Virus record (IMG/VR): IMGVR_UViG_3300043256_000411
Coordinates: 1-30,329 of that record
Length of the DNA stretch: 30,329 bases
Source: a virus
Strand: one strand, 5' to 3'
The notes under the pieces were generated by a model, which saw only the letters and a list, made by a program, of their open reading frames with translations, was not told the origin of the DNA and searched no databases. Below, piece by piece: positions 16,547 to 23,163 of this stretch. Position 1 is the stretch's first letter; the number at the start of each line of letters is the position of its first letter. Position numbers and translations under genes: made by a program.

Positions 16547-17197
16547 CTAGTTCTTCTTCTCGGTGGCAGGCTTCTCCCGCAGCAGGATGCCCGGGTACTT
16601 GTAGTCGTCGCCCGACGCGGGCTCGATCGTGCGCGGCAGGCCGCGCGCCGCGAAGGACGCGGCGATCGGGTTGTAGGCCTGGTCGAGGCCTCGGAGGGCC
16701 TCCAGGTCGTAGCCCTTCAGCACCGTCTCGATGATCGTGCAGCGCTCGTTGGCGACCAGCGCCTTCACGAGGATGTCCTTCTCGTCGGCCGCCTCCTTCT
16801 GGACCGCGCTCGCCACCTGGGCGATCGCCAGCAGCCCCTCGGCGCCGATCTTGCCGAGCGCCTCGATCGCGGCGACGCTCTCCGCGCTCAGGGTCACCCC
16901 ACCCGTCTCCCCCTTCCCGTCCTCGGCAGCCTTCTTCTCGGCTGCGACCTTCTCATCCGCGGCCTTCTTCTCCGCAGTCGCCTTCTCCGCCGCCTGCTCG
17001 GCGGCCGTCAGCTCCGTCCCCTTCCCGTCGCCCTTCCCCTTCCCGTCGCCCTTGCCGTCACCCTCGCCCTTGCCGGCGCTCGCCGCCGTGAGCGCCTTCA
17101 GGACCTCGAGCGAGGAGCCGTCCAGCTGCTCCTTGGTGAGCTCACAGTCCTTGCACTCGACGAGGGCCTTGATGAGCCGTTCCTTCTCGTCGGCCAT
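16547..17197 (-). CDS. Probable nested scaffold protein (internal start in the protease gene)
   Basis: Within the protease gene an in-frame ATG (codon 299, 17197) is preceded by CACAGGGGGGCGAAGCG, a ribosome-site-like purine run at normal spacing. It falls just before the domain boundary between protease and scaffold-like region (MADEKERLIKALVE...). Translation from here would give a 216-residue free scaffold, the same arrangement as lambda C/Nu3, where the scaffold is the nested in-frame C-terminal part of the protease gene. The product would be cytoplasmic, inside the prohead, and removed on maturation. The start is inferred from sequence alone. Confidence 0.45.
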   Translation of the reverse strand: MADEKERLIKALVECKDCELTKEQLDGSSLEVLKALTAASAGKGEGDGKGDGKGKGDGKGTELTAAEQAAEKATAEKKAADEKVAAEKKAAEDGKGETGGVTLSAESVAAIEALGKIGAEGLLAIAQVASAVQKEAADEKDILVKALVANERCTIIETVLKGYDLEALRGLDQAYNPIAASFAARGLPRTIEPASGDDYKYPGILLREKPATEKKN

Positions 17198-18091
17198 CGC
17201 TTCGCCCCCCTGTGGCGCGTGGACGTTCACGATGACTTGGGGTGCGCCCTTCCCCCCGTCATCGGTCTTCCCATCGGTCGAGTTGGCGCGCGTGATCCCG
17301 AGCGCGCTCCCGACCGCCTGCATGGTCGCCATGAAGACGCCGAGCTTGTCGGCCTCACCGCTCATCTGGCCCTCCAGGTCGTTGTTGATCCCGCACCCGT
17401 CGGCGATGCTGCACTGGCCTTGGCCGACCCCGACCGCGAAGTGGTCTGGGATGAGGTGCTCGTGGATGTTCGAGTAGCGCCGCCCCTGGAACTCCCCCCC
17501 CTGCGGTCGGCGGCCGGACAGGTAGCCGGTGGAGACCTCGATCCTCTTGCCGGCGCGGATATCGTCGAGCAGCTGGGCGCCCTTCTCGAAACGCTCGGCC
17601 AGCCCGACGTCGATCCAGACCTCACCGCGCAGCCGGTGGTCGCCGCCGTCCTTGATGTTGTGGACGGCGCCGATCCAGCGCTCCGCCACGTCTACGTGGC
17701 CCGCGTTGATGAACTGCCCGTTCTTGGTGGGGTGCGAGAGGACGATCGGCTTCCCCTCCCAGGTGTGCTCGTCGATCGTGCGCTGGATCTCGCTCCACGG
17801 GATGAAGGCGTCCCAGCCGGGGAGCACGATCTCGCGGAGCATCGTGGCCGGAGCGACGAGGTGGGTCCGCCCCCGGAGCGTCTCCTCCCGGACGGGGCCG
17901 TCAAGCTCGGCCTGGACGTAGAACATCGACTGATCGCTCAGGTCGTTCCCCCTCCCCCTGGCGCGCCGGTAGGTCGAGTGGCAGAAGGCGGCCCGCACGT
18001 CCTGCCGCGGGAAGTCGCGGCGGGCCTCGGGGTCGCCCATGCACCTCGACACGAACTTCTGCTCGGTCTCACCTGTCCTCGGTGTCGGCAT
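16547..18091 (-). CDS. Prohead protease (DUF2213-like) with fused scaffold-like C-terminus
   Basis: Cleaves scaffold and capsid N-termini during head maturation. Of 514 residues, the first about 48 (MPTPRTGE, RCMGDPEARRDFP...DVRAAFCHSTYRR) match the short Cys/Arg module often at the start of such fusion proteins, which supports ATG 18091 even though no ribosome site precedes it (U-rich bases instead). Residues about 50-235 look like the DUF2213 protease: GKPIVLSHPT with a candidate catalytic His120, IEVSTGYLSG with candidate Ser189, and HLIPDHFAVG. Residues about 236-514 are low-complexity: a GKGDGKG repeat (340-357), an Ala/Lys/Glu coiled coil (362-393) and a capsid-contact-type tail, as expected of a scaffold. 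The last residues lie just before the decoration gene. Catalytic assignment is by analogy. Confidence 0.82.
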   Translation of the reverse strand: MPTPRTGETEQKFVSRCMGDPEARRDFPRQDVRAAFCHSTYRRARGRGNDLSDQSMFYVQAELDGPVREETLRGRTHLVAPATMLREIVLPGWDAFIPWSEIQRTIDEHTWEGKPIVLSHPTKNGQFINAGHVDVAERWIGAVHNIKDGGDHRLRGEVWIDVGLAERFEKGAQLLDDIRAGKRIEVSTGYLSGRRPQGGEFQGRRYSNIHEHLIPDHFAVGVGQGQCSIADGCGINNDLEGQMSGEADKLGVFMATMQAVGSALGITRANSTDGKTDDGGKGAPQVIVNVHAPQGGEAMADEKERLIKALVECKDCELTKEQLDGSSLEVLKALTAASAGKGEGDGKGDGKGKGDGKGTELTAAEQAAEKATAEKKAADEKVAAEKKAAEDGKGETGGVTLSAESVAAIEALGKIGAEGLLAIAQVASAVQKEAADEKDILVKALVANERCTIIETVLKGYDLEALRGLDQAYNPIAASFAARGLPRTIEPASGDDYKYPGILLREKPATEKKN

Positions 18092-18518
18092 AAACGAAAA
18101 ACGGGGCCCGGAGGCGGACTCTGTGTCTCATCCGCTTCCGGGTCCCGTTCGTGCGGGTACCCGTCTTTTTCGCTTCGCTAGTGCTGGCGGCCCCGCGTCA
18201 TCCTGGCCGCTCTATGTGGTCGGGGCCGCCCAGGGGTTCCCTGACGGGATCTCCGCTCTCGCGTTCATCCCCGGTGCGCCCCGGCGGGGCCACTTGCCGT
18301 CCGGCCCTTGTCGACCGGGGACAGCCCTGCCCTTTCGGCCGCGGTCCTACGGCCCCGTCTGTCCTGCGCGCCTCCGCTCGCTCGCCCCTCGGAGGGGTGA
18401 ACCTCCTCCCCGGCTTGTCCCGCCCAACCACTCGTCACGTTGTGAAACCTGACTCAGGTGTGCGTCCGGAGATCGGGTCCCGGTCCCCCTCGGGGCTCTG
18501 AAAGCTACCAACTTTCGC
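18092..18518 (-). ncRNA. Candidate structured RNA in the head operon (no gene found)
   Basis: This stretch has no convincing coding frame, although almost all other bases in the window are coding. Read on the minus strand it is a chain of hairpins: GAAAG/CUUUC (18500-18516); ACCUG/CAGGU (18447-18459); CCCCU/AGGGG (18385-18397); GGACAG/CUGUCC (18319-18364, enclosing a CCGAAAGG tetraloop-like element); GUGGCCCC paired with GGGGC-G-CAC (18274-18293); GGGAU/AUCCC with a purine internal loop and CGC-GAGA-GCG tip (18246-18271); CAGGG/CCCUG (18231-18243); a 10-pair stem GGCGGCCCCG/CGGGGCCGCC (18186-18230); and a final terminator-like hairpin. The GAGA and GAAA GNRA loops exist only on the minus strand, so that is the likely sense strand. 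No match to RNase P RNA, tmRNA, or group I or II introns was recognised. It could be a phage-associated ornate RNA, or a long structured leader of the capsid genes. Ends are approximate. Confidence 0.5.
18100..18149 (-). terminator. Terminator-like hairpin before the protease gene
   Basis: Minus-strand stem AACGGG-A-CCCGGA-A-GCGGA pairs with UCCGC-C-UCCGGG-C-CCCGUU (17 pairs, two mismatches) around a 12-base loop, followed by UUUCGUUUA, so the stem's own UU plus a U-rich run. This is the form of a rho-independent terminator. The start codon of the protease gene follows nine bases after the stem, so a complete stop here would block the head genes unless read-through, antitermination or a separate promoter exists. 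Confidence 0.6.
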
Positions 18519-18719
18519 CTAACGTATCGCACGCCGCTCCTCCGGCGTCAAGTGGAGGTTCGGGTTCAGCTCCTTCGCGGTGATGGTCGACGTGGGCTGG
18601 ATCTTCGAGATCGTACCGTTCTGGATGTGCAGCGTGATGGAGCCGGAGAACCGCTCGTTGAGCAGCCGGCGGACCTCGCGCATGAGCTCCACGTTCGCCG
18701 CCCGGTCGGCGGGCCTCAC
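18519..18719 (-). CDS. Hypothetical 66-residue protein (beta-hairpin, DUF2292-like outline)
   Basis: GTG at 18719 overlapping the previous stop (GTGA). A helix (VELMREVRRLLNERF) is followed by GSITLHIQNGTISKIQPTSTI, a beta hairpin of the kind seen in small DUF2292/YezD-type proteins (a GSVxIxIQxGxVxxI pattern), and a charged C-terminus. The resemblance is by pattern only. It is the last gene before the 427-base gap without a gene. Confidence 0.55.
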   Translation of the reverse strand: MRPADRAANVELMREVRRLLNERFSGSITLHIQNGTISKIQPTSTITAKELNPNLHLTPEERRAIR

Positions 18720-18841
18720 GTCAGCAGCCGCCTGATCTGGGGTGGAAGCCCAGCCCTGATCGCCCGACCGAGTCGGCGCCAGAGGACGGCCCACTCGAAC
18801 CAGGCGCGGAGGATCGAGCCCCTCACCGGCGGCCGCTTCAC
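18716..18841 (-). CDS. Small basic, tryptophan-containing protein (41 residues)
   Basis: GTG at 18841 overlapping the previous stop as GTGA. The product VKRPPVRGSILRAWFEWAVL... is very basic with an amphipathic, tryptophan-containing helix. The stop overlaps the next GTG again (GTGA). Reality is suggested by the double overlap; nothing is known about function. A spurious reading between two real genes cannot be excluded. Confidence 0.4.
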   Translation of the reverse strand: MKRPPVRGSILRAWFEWAVLWRRLGRAIRAGLPPQIRRLLT

Positions 18842-19002
18842 CAGAGCAGCGCCCCGATCAGCATCCCGAGCCCGAGCAGGAAAGCCGTCCCGGCGGCCGC
18901 CAGCCACGCGAGCGTCTGCACCGGGTTCCCCTCCGCCCACTTCAGGAGGCGCATGAGCCGCCCGGTCGGCGGAGGGACCCCGATCCACTGGACCGGCTTC
19001 AT
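18838..19002 (-). CDS. Small membrane protein (54 residues)
   Basis: ATG at 19002 with only a weak purine stretch upstream. After a basic N-terminus (PPTGRLMRLLKWAEGN) the last about 24 residues form a transmembrane helix (TLAWLAAAGTAFLLGLGMLIGALLW) running to the C-terminus. It could be a holin-like or other membrane peptide. The stop overlaps the next GTG (GTGA). The real status is supported mainly by coupling and by the clean hydrophobic helix. Confidence 0.5.
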   Translation of the reverse strand: MKPVQWIGVPPPTGRLMRLLKWAEGNPVQTLAWLAAAGTAFLLGLGMLIGALLW

Positions 19003-19049
19003 CTCTATCTCTGGCGGGGTCCTCCTCCGGCGGGTCGGGCCGAAGCGGG

Positions 19050-19265
19050 TCAAGGCTGCAACCCCGCTGGAAGCTCCATCACCAGTACAAGGTGGAGGTT
19101 GATCTCGTCGGCATCGGTACGAGCTTGCAGGATCGTCAGATACTCCTCGCGGAGCCGTCGAGCGGCCTCGTCGAACGCGTGGTTCGGGCCGCCCTGCGAG
19201 ACCCGACAGCCCGGCGTGATGACGGCATGCAGCGCCACGAGCCCTCCCTCGACCTTCACCTTCAT
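19050..19265 (-). CDS. Hypothetical 71-residue protein
   Basis: ATG at 19265 preceded by GAGGAGGGGG, a strong ribosome site lying in the short gap after the head morphogenesis gene. The product starts with a beta-type stretch (MKVKVEGGLVALHAVI), has a helix with EAARRLREEYLTILQ and ends in strands (INLHLVLVMELP), giving a compact alpha/beta outline. No family recognised; head-proximal location. Confidence 0.58.
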   Translation of the reverse strand: MKVKVEGGLVALHAVITPGCRVSQGGPNHAFDEAARRLREEYLTILQARTDADEINLHLVLVMELPAGLQP

Positions 19266-19277
19266 CGCCCCCCTCCT

Positions 19278-20258
19278 CTACGCCGCGATCCCGACCGGGA
19301 ACCAGGCACAGCGGCAGCCGATGTGGACCGGGATCACGCCCCGCGCGTCGTCGACCGTGAACAGCACGCCCTCCAGATCGTTGCATCGGACGCAGACCTT
19401 GGCGTCGCCGGCCGTCGTGAACTCCATCTCGACCGCCGCGCCGACCTGGGACACGCCCAGGTCCTCGAAGCGGTTCAGCGTGGCCTCGGCGTGGGCCCGG
19501 ACGATCTCGGTCCGCGCCAGCGCGTTCGCCTGGTTCATCTGGAGCCGCGTCTGGTCCCGGATGTTCCGGACGATCTCCTCGATCGGCGTGTTCCGCGAGA
19601 CACCGAGCGTGAGCTGCCTGATGATCCGGCTCTCGTAGACGGGCCCCACGCCGTGGATCTCGCGGTAGTTGGCGTTCAGGAGGAAGTCGATCGCCCCCTG
19701 GTGCCGCGCCTGCCGGAGCACCTGTTCCGGGACGGCGGGGAAGATGGAGCGGATCCGGGCGTCGCGGATGATCTTGCGGATCGCGCTCGGCGTGCCCACC
19801 GGCAGCCCCGTCCCGCCGCGTGGCTCGACGCCGACGGCGCGCCGGAACTTCACGTCGGCCTGAGCGACGGCCCGCGCGTAGGCCTGAGTGATGGCGATGT
19901 CCACGAAGTCGGGGCCGCCGACGAGCGCGCCCAGGTCGTCGAACTCGAGCTCGAAGACCTCGATCCAGTTCTCCCGCAGCCAGCCCCGGAACCGTTCGAT
20001 CTGGACGGCGGGCGTCAGGCCGACCCAGGCGCGGGGCGGCGGGAGGCCCCCACCCTGCATGGCGAACAGCCTGTTGGAGCGGCCGAACACGTCGAGGTCG
20101 ACCAGTGCCGTGCGCACGTTCCGCTCGATCTGGAGGAGCCGCCCGTTGATGTTCTGCCCGTAGCGCTTCCGGATGGTGATGGTCTTCGTCGGGTCGACGC
20201 CGCCCGTCGTAGCGAGGGACCTCACCGATCGACCCACCTTGACCTGTGAGGTGGTCAT
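19278..20258 (-). CDS. Head morphogenesis protein, Mu gpF / SPP1 gp7 type
   Basis: Minor head protein that binds the portal and is injected or stays inside the capsid. The 326 residues contain a helical N-terminal half and the family core near the C-terminus: ARTEIVRAHAEATLNRF (about residues 245-262), then TTAGDAKVCVRCNDLEG and the closing IPVHIGCRCAW, the typical TAxDxRVCxxC...HPxCRC pattern. The four cysteines of that core are all present, which in this family are thought to form a zinc or disulphide site. It comes after the portal, with two small genes between, which is the normal neighbourhood. ATG at 20258 overlaps the previous stop. Confidence 0.85.
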   Translation of the reverse strand: MTTSQVKVGRSVRSLATTGGVDPTKTITIRKRYGQNINGRLLQIERNVRTALVDLDVFGRSNRLFAMQGGGLPPPRAWVGLTPAVQIERFRGWLRENWIEVFELEFDDLGALVGGPDFVDIAITQAYARAVAQADVKFRRAVGVEPRGGTGLPVGTPSAIRKIIRDARIRSIFPAVPEQVLRQARHQGAIDFLLNANYREIHGVGPVYESRIIRQLTLGVSRNTPIEEIVRNIRDQTRLQMNQANALARTEIVRAHAEATLNRFEDLGVSQVGAAVEMEFTTAGDAKVCVRCNDLEGVLFTVDDARGVIPVHIGCRCAWFPVGIAA

Positions 20259-20722
20259 TCGAGGTCGAGGTCCACGAAGGAGGCCGGGTCGGGTAGGGCG
20301 CCCCGCTCGCCGGTGATCGCGGTCGCCGCCACCTGGTCGGTCAGCCGCTCCGCGAACGTCTTCGCCATCGCCACGAACCGGTCGTCCGTCAGGGAGTGTG
20401 CGACCCGGAGTCGCTCGAAGCTCTCGGGGTGGGAGAGCGCCCAGGCGCAGCCGGAGACGAAGCCGTTGTAGTGCGCCGTGAGTACGCTCTGCATAGACGA
20501 GGCGAAGTCGCAGAACCAGCCCGGCGCGGGGATGGGCGGCTTCACAGGCGTCGGTGATGGGTCCGGCTGCGGTCGGGGACCCTCCTTCGGCTTCTTCCCC
20601 TTGAGCTCGTCCGCGACCCTGAGTACGGGGTCCTCGTGTCGGCGTGCGTGCCGGTAGCCGCCGACCAGGCCGGCCAGCGCCGTGAAGACCGCGAACCGGA
20701 TCGATCTACCCATGCCGCTCAT
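20255..20722 (-). CDS. Membrane-anchored protein with proline-rich linker (155 residues)
   Basis: ATG at 20722 in ATGA overlap with the previous stop (a second ATG three codons on is possible). The N-terminus MGRSIRFAVFTALAGLVGG is a signal anchor (hydrophobic about residues 8-22). It is followed by a charged stretch and a proline-rich linker (about 46-68), then a helical domain containing WFCDFASSMQSVLTAHYNGF and a second Cys. The layout, anchor, stiff linker, globular end, suggests a protein displayed outside the cytoplasmic membrane. Function unknown. Its stop overlaps the start of the head morphogenesis gene (ATGA). Confidence 0.57.
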   Translation of the reverse strand: MSGMGRSIRFAVFTALAGLVGGYRHARRHEDPVLRVADELKGKKPKEGPRPQPDPSPTPVKPPIPAPGWFCDFASSMQSVLTAHYNGFVSGCAWALSHPESFERLRVAHSLTDDRFVAMAKTFAERLTDQVAATAITGERGALPDPASFVDLDLE

Positions 20723-21009
20723 CCGAGGATGTTCCGCTCGGTCTTCCGCACGAGCGCTTGGGCCAGCCTTCGAAGCGCCTCCGTGTCCAGGTCCTCCGGC
20801 GAGAGGGCCGGATAGCGGTAGCCGCCCCGATGCAGCCAGTAGTTGATCGTCACCGGCTCGCCCGCCACGATGTCTCGTGTCACGTCCACACTCGACGGCA
20901 CGGTCCACGTCACGTCGCGGACCTCCTCTCCACCCTTGGGCAGGAACCGAGCGAGTGGCGTCGCTGCCAACGCCCCGAGCGCGGCCCGGAAGAACCTACG
21001 CCGCCGCAT
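20719..21009 (-). CDS. Small protein with twin-arginine-like signal (96 residues)
   Basis: I choose the ATG at 21009, with CAGGAG upstream, rather than the upstream in-frame ATG, since it overlaps the portal by only 14 bases. The product starts MRRRRFFRAALGALAATPLARFLP: an arginine cluster with RRxFF followed by an alanine/leucine core, as in twin-arginine (Tat) signal peptides, though the core is short. The rest is about 70 residues, mixed strands and a C-terminal helix (ALRRLAQALVRKTERNILG). No domain recognised. An exported phage protein next to the portal is odd; alternatively the N-terminus is simply a basic amphipathic helix. Confidence 0.55.
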   Translation of the reverse strand: MRRRRFFRAALGALAATPLARFLPKGGEEVRDVTWTVPSSVDVTRDIVAGEPVTINYWLHRGGYRYPALSPEDLDTEALRRLAQALVRKTERNILG

Positions 21010-22477
21010 CGGCCGTGCTCTCCTGCGCGTCCCTGGAGGTGGGCGGACCGCCGTCACCGCCGTCCGGCGCCGGTATCAGTGCGGGCGGCTTCTCGACCAT
21101 GAACTCGCCCATCTCGATCATGCCCTCCGGGAGGTTCGGGTCGAGCGCGAGGACCTGCTCCCGCGCCTCCTCGATGGACGCCGGGACTCCCAGCACGAGC
21201 GCCTCGGCCAGCGCCTTCCAGGCGTCCGCCTTGGCCTTCATGACCTCCGCCAGGTCCTTCTCGTCCAGCTCCGAGAGGGGCGGCCAGTCGACCTCGTACT
21301 CCTTCGCCTCCGGCAGTGCGCCGACGACCTGGAGCCGGTCGACGAAGGGGCGAAGCATCTGCGGCTCGGCGAACGACTCCTGCCGCTCCCGGATCCTGCC
21401 GAGCCAGTTCTTCTCGTCCATGCTGGAGGCCAGCTCGCCGGCCTCCGCGCCGAACAGGATCCGCTGCGGGATCTGCTTCGCGGCCGAGATCAGCGACTTG
21501 ATGACGAAGAAGACACCGCGCGGGTCCGGCGTGTCGCCGCCGACCATGGTGAGTTCGGCCTCCCGCGTCTGCACGAACCGCCGGATGCCCGACTGGATCG
21601 CCTCCTGGACCTTCTCGTCCAGGAGCTTCAGATCGGCCGGGTCGACATCGACGTCGCCCTTGATGTTCAGGTGCCAGATGCCGCCGACCATGTTCCAGAA
21701 CATCTCGGCCGACCCGCCGCCGATCTTCAGCAGGTCGTCGAGCAGGTTCCACACGTCTTCGAGGCGGGGCGTCCCGTTCACGTCGTCTTCGAGCAGGTCG
21801 TCCGCGACGTGCAGGATCCTCGAGTGATGGACCTTGCGCTTGCTCCTGCCGATGCCGGAGCCCCCCGCAGACTTCGCCACGCCGAACTGGATCTCGTACA
21901 TCGCAGGCAGGCCGAAGCGCGGCTCGGTCGGGTCGGACTCCAGGCTGTCGATGTCCGCGTTCTCCTGCCGGAAGACGGAGAGGAACTGGATGTCGTCGGC
22001 CCCCGAGATCCCGTCCTCGGAGAGCGGGGCTTCGAGGTCGGTGCCCTTCTGCGAGCCGATCAGCATGACGGCGTAGTTGCCGATCCCCGCCAGCCGGTCC
22101 ACACGCTCCATATAGTGCCAGAGCCGGAGCCGCTTCGCGAGGTCCTCGAAGGCGGTCTCGAAGTTCCCCTTCTGCCCCGCGGCCTGCTTCTCGTCCTCGG
22201 TGCCGGGCTCGAACACGCGGGGTGGTCTCCTCCACGTCGTCTGGGCCGGCGCGTCGACGATCGTCTTCGAGATGTCCTGGCGCCTATACCTCCGGTAGTA
22301 GTCCTTGAACTTGATCTCGTCCTGGTAGCCGAGGACCTTCCACATGTTGCGCTCGCCGCCGTGGGTGATCCCCGCCCGGTGGGCGAGCAGCTGGCGGGAG
22401 AGCGCGTCGGACACGGCGTTCGTCATGAGCCGGGTCGCCAGCTCCATCTGCTCCGAGTCAGTCAGCGGCACGGGCAC
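20996..22477 (-). CDS. Portal protein (DUF1073-type)
   Basis: Dodecameric portal at the packaging vertex, through which terminase pumps DNA and to which the neck attaches. The 493 residues fit the family. The start is a GTG at 22477 backed by a strong AAGGAGGCG site. The order of features matches the DUF1073 portals: helical N-terminus with YRRQDISKTIVDAP, an AGIGNYAVMLIG strand region, KVHHSRILHV, the FWNMVGGIWHL wing segment, and IPQRILFGAEAGELASSMDEKNW, which corresponds to the crown or stem region usually written as GIPxxxLFG with a following NW helix. The C-terminus is disordered and acidic. Its gene lies in the expected place between terminase and head morphogenesis gene. Confidence 0.88.
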   Translation of the reverse strand: MPVPLTDSEQMELATRLMTNAVSDALSRQLLAHRAGITHGGERNMWKVLGYQDEIKFKDYYRRYRRQDISKTIVDAPAQTTWRRPPRVFEPGTEDEKQAAGQKGNFETAFEDLAKRLRLWHYMERVDRLAGIGNYAVMLIGSQKGTDLEAPLSEDGISGADDIQFLSVFRQENADIDSLESDPTEPRFGLPAMYEIQFGVAKSAGGSGIGRSKRKVHHSRILHVADDLLEDDVNGTPRLEDVWNLLDDLLKIGGGSAEMFWNMVGGIWHLNIKGDVDVDPADLKLLDEKVQEAIQSGIRRFVQTREAELTMVGGDTPDPRGVFFVIKSLISAAKQIPQRILFGAEAGELASSMDEKNWLGRIRERQESFAEPQMLRPFVDRLQVVGALPEAKEYEVDWPPLSELDEKDLAEVMKAKADAWKALAEALVLGVPASIEEAREQVLALDPNLPEGMIEMGEFMVEKPPALIPAPDGGDGGPPTSRDAQESTADAAA

Positions 22478-22736
22478 GTTTCGCCTCCTTGGTCTTGCGC
22501 ATGAACTCGTCCAAGCGTGCGGCTCCGATGGGGTTGTCGTCGAGGTAGCAGGGCAGGCAGACGTGGATCCCGTTCGGGAGCTTCCGCGCCCTCGGGTTCT
22601 CGCGGCACCGCTCGCAGAGCTTGTTCAGCGCCCTGCGACGGGCGCGCCGGTCGGTGCCTGCACGCGCCAGCGGGGTCTTCCCGTCGGGCCCGACTATCAC
22701 GCCGGCCGCCTCGTGCGGCTTGAGGATCAGGCCCAC
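22458..22736 (-). CDS. Small zinc-finger-like protein (92 residues)
   Basis: GTG start at 22736, overlapping the end of the previous gene by 10 bases. A basic helix (GTDRRARRRALNKL) leads into CERC (about residues 41-44) and, after a hairpin-like NPRARKLPNG, a second knuckle CLPC (about 60-63), a four-cysteine zinc ribbon. The C-terminus is a basic helix (LDEFMRKTKEAKRARAAD). Overlaps the portal start by 20 bases. A role in nucleic-acid binding or head assembly is possible but not shown. Confidence 0.57.
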   Translation of the reverse strand: MGLILKPHEAAGVIVGPDGKTPLARAGTDRRARRRALNKLCERCRENPRARKLPNGIHVCLPCYLDDNPIGAARLDEFMRKTKEAKRARAAD

Positions 22737-22927
22737 GGGACGGGCTCGCAGCGGAAGCGGGAACCGTCCCGCGTCAGCGTGCGCCGGATCACTTTGCGGG
22801 CCTGCTCATCGCTGATCGGTTGCTTGCAGAGGGAGCAGCGCCAGCGGCGGAGCGGCCTGTAGTGCGCGATCGGCACGGGCGGGACGGAGTACATCTCGAC
22901 CTCGCGGTGTCGGCACGGCCGCGTCAC
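22727..22927 (-). CDS. Small cysteine-containing protein (66 residues)
   Basis: GTG at 22927 overlapping the previous stop (GTGA). The product has Cys5 and His7 near the start, a CSLC knuckle at about residues 31-34 and a Cys near residue 60, so it could hold a zinc ion. The remainder is basic (EQARKVIRRTLTRDGSRF). The pattern resembles the small zinc-finger proteins found on either side. Function unknown. Confidence 0.52.
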   Translation of the reverse strand: MTRPCRHREVEMYSVPPVPIAHYRPLRRWRCSLCKQPISDEQARKVIRRTLTRDGSRFRCEPVPWA

Positions 22928-23163
22928 TCGCTCCTTCGCATCCCGAGGTTCTTGAACGGCGCCGCCGAGATCGTCCGCCTGTCCCACCCCCAGAACGGGA
23001 ACCGCTTGGGCTGGAGCCGCGGCCTCGACTTCGCCCGGGAACGTGCCTCTCGTCGACCGTGCCACGGTTCCCGGTTCGGGTGCAGATGCACGGGCACCGA
23101 CAGCTCCGCCTTCTCGACTCCGAGATGTCGCAGACGGTCCGGGACCCTCCGGAACATCCTCAT
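22924..23163 (-). CDS. Hypothetical very basic 79-residue protein
   Basis: ATG at 23163 overlapping the upstream stop (ATGA). The product MRMFRRVPDRLRHLGVEKAE... is rich in Arg, with a short strand (LSVPVHLHPN), an arginine-rich middle and an aromatic segment FPFWGWDRR. No family recognised. Both junctions are overlaps (the next gene starts in GTGA). The identity rests on coupling and position more than on protein content. Confidence 0.5.
   Translation of the reverse strand: MRMFRRVPDRLRHLGVEKAELSVPVHLHPNREPWHGRREARSRAKSRPRLQPKRFPFWGWDRRTISAAPFKNLGMRRSE

Noticed and set aside
14975-18181. Plus-strand frame of more than 1000 codons across capsid and protease genes
   Set aside because: It spans several real minus-strand genes and the candidate RNA, has no ribosome site of note and no recognisable domain.
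18092-18518. RNase P RNA or tmRNA of similar length
   Set aside because: The conserved strings (for example GAGGAAAGUCC, ACAGAAA, or the tmRNA ends) are absent.
18198-18532. Small reading frames inside the 427-base gap on both strands
   Set aside because: They lack ribosome sites, give arginine/proline/glycine-rich peptides without order, and cross stable hairpins; not believable as genes.
18092-18540. Group II intron (a GTGCG string near the end of the preceding gene and an AT before GCC at 18091)
   Set aside because: No domain V hairpin with AGC and GAAA tetraloop of the required form was found, and GTGCG lies inside a coding frame. Splicing at these points was not supported.
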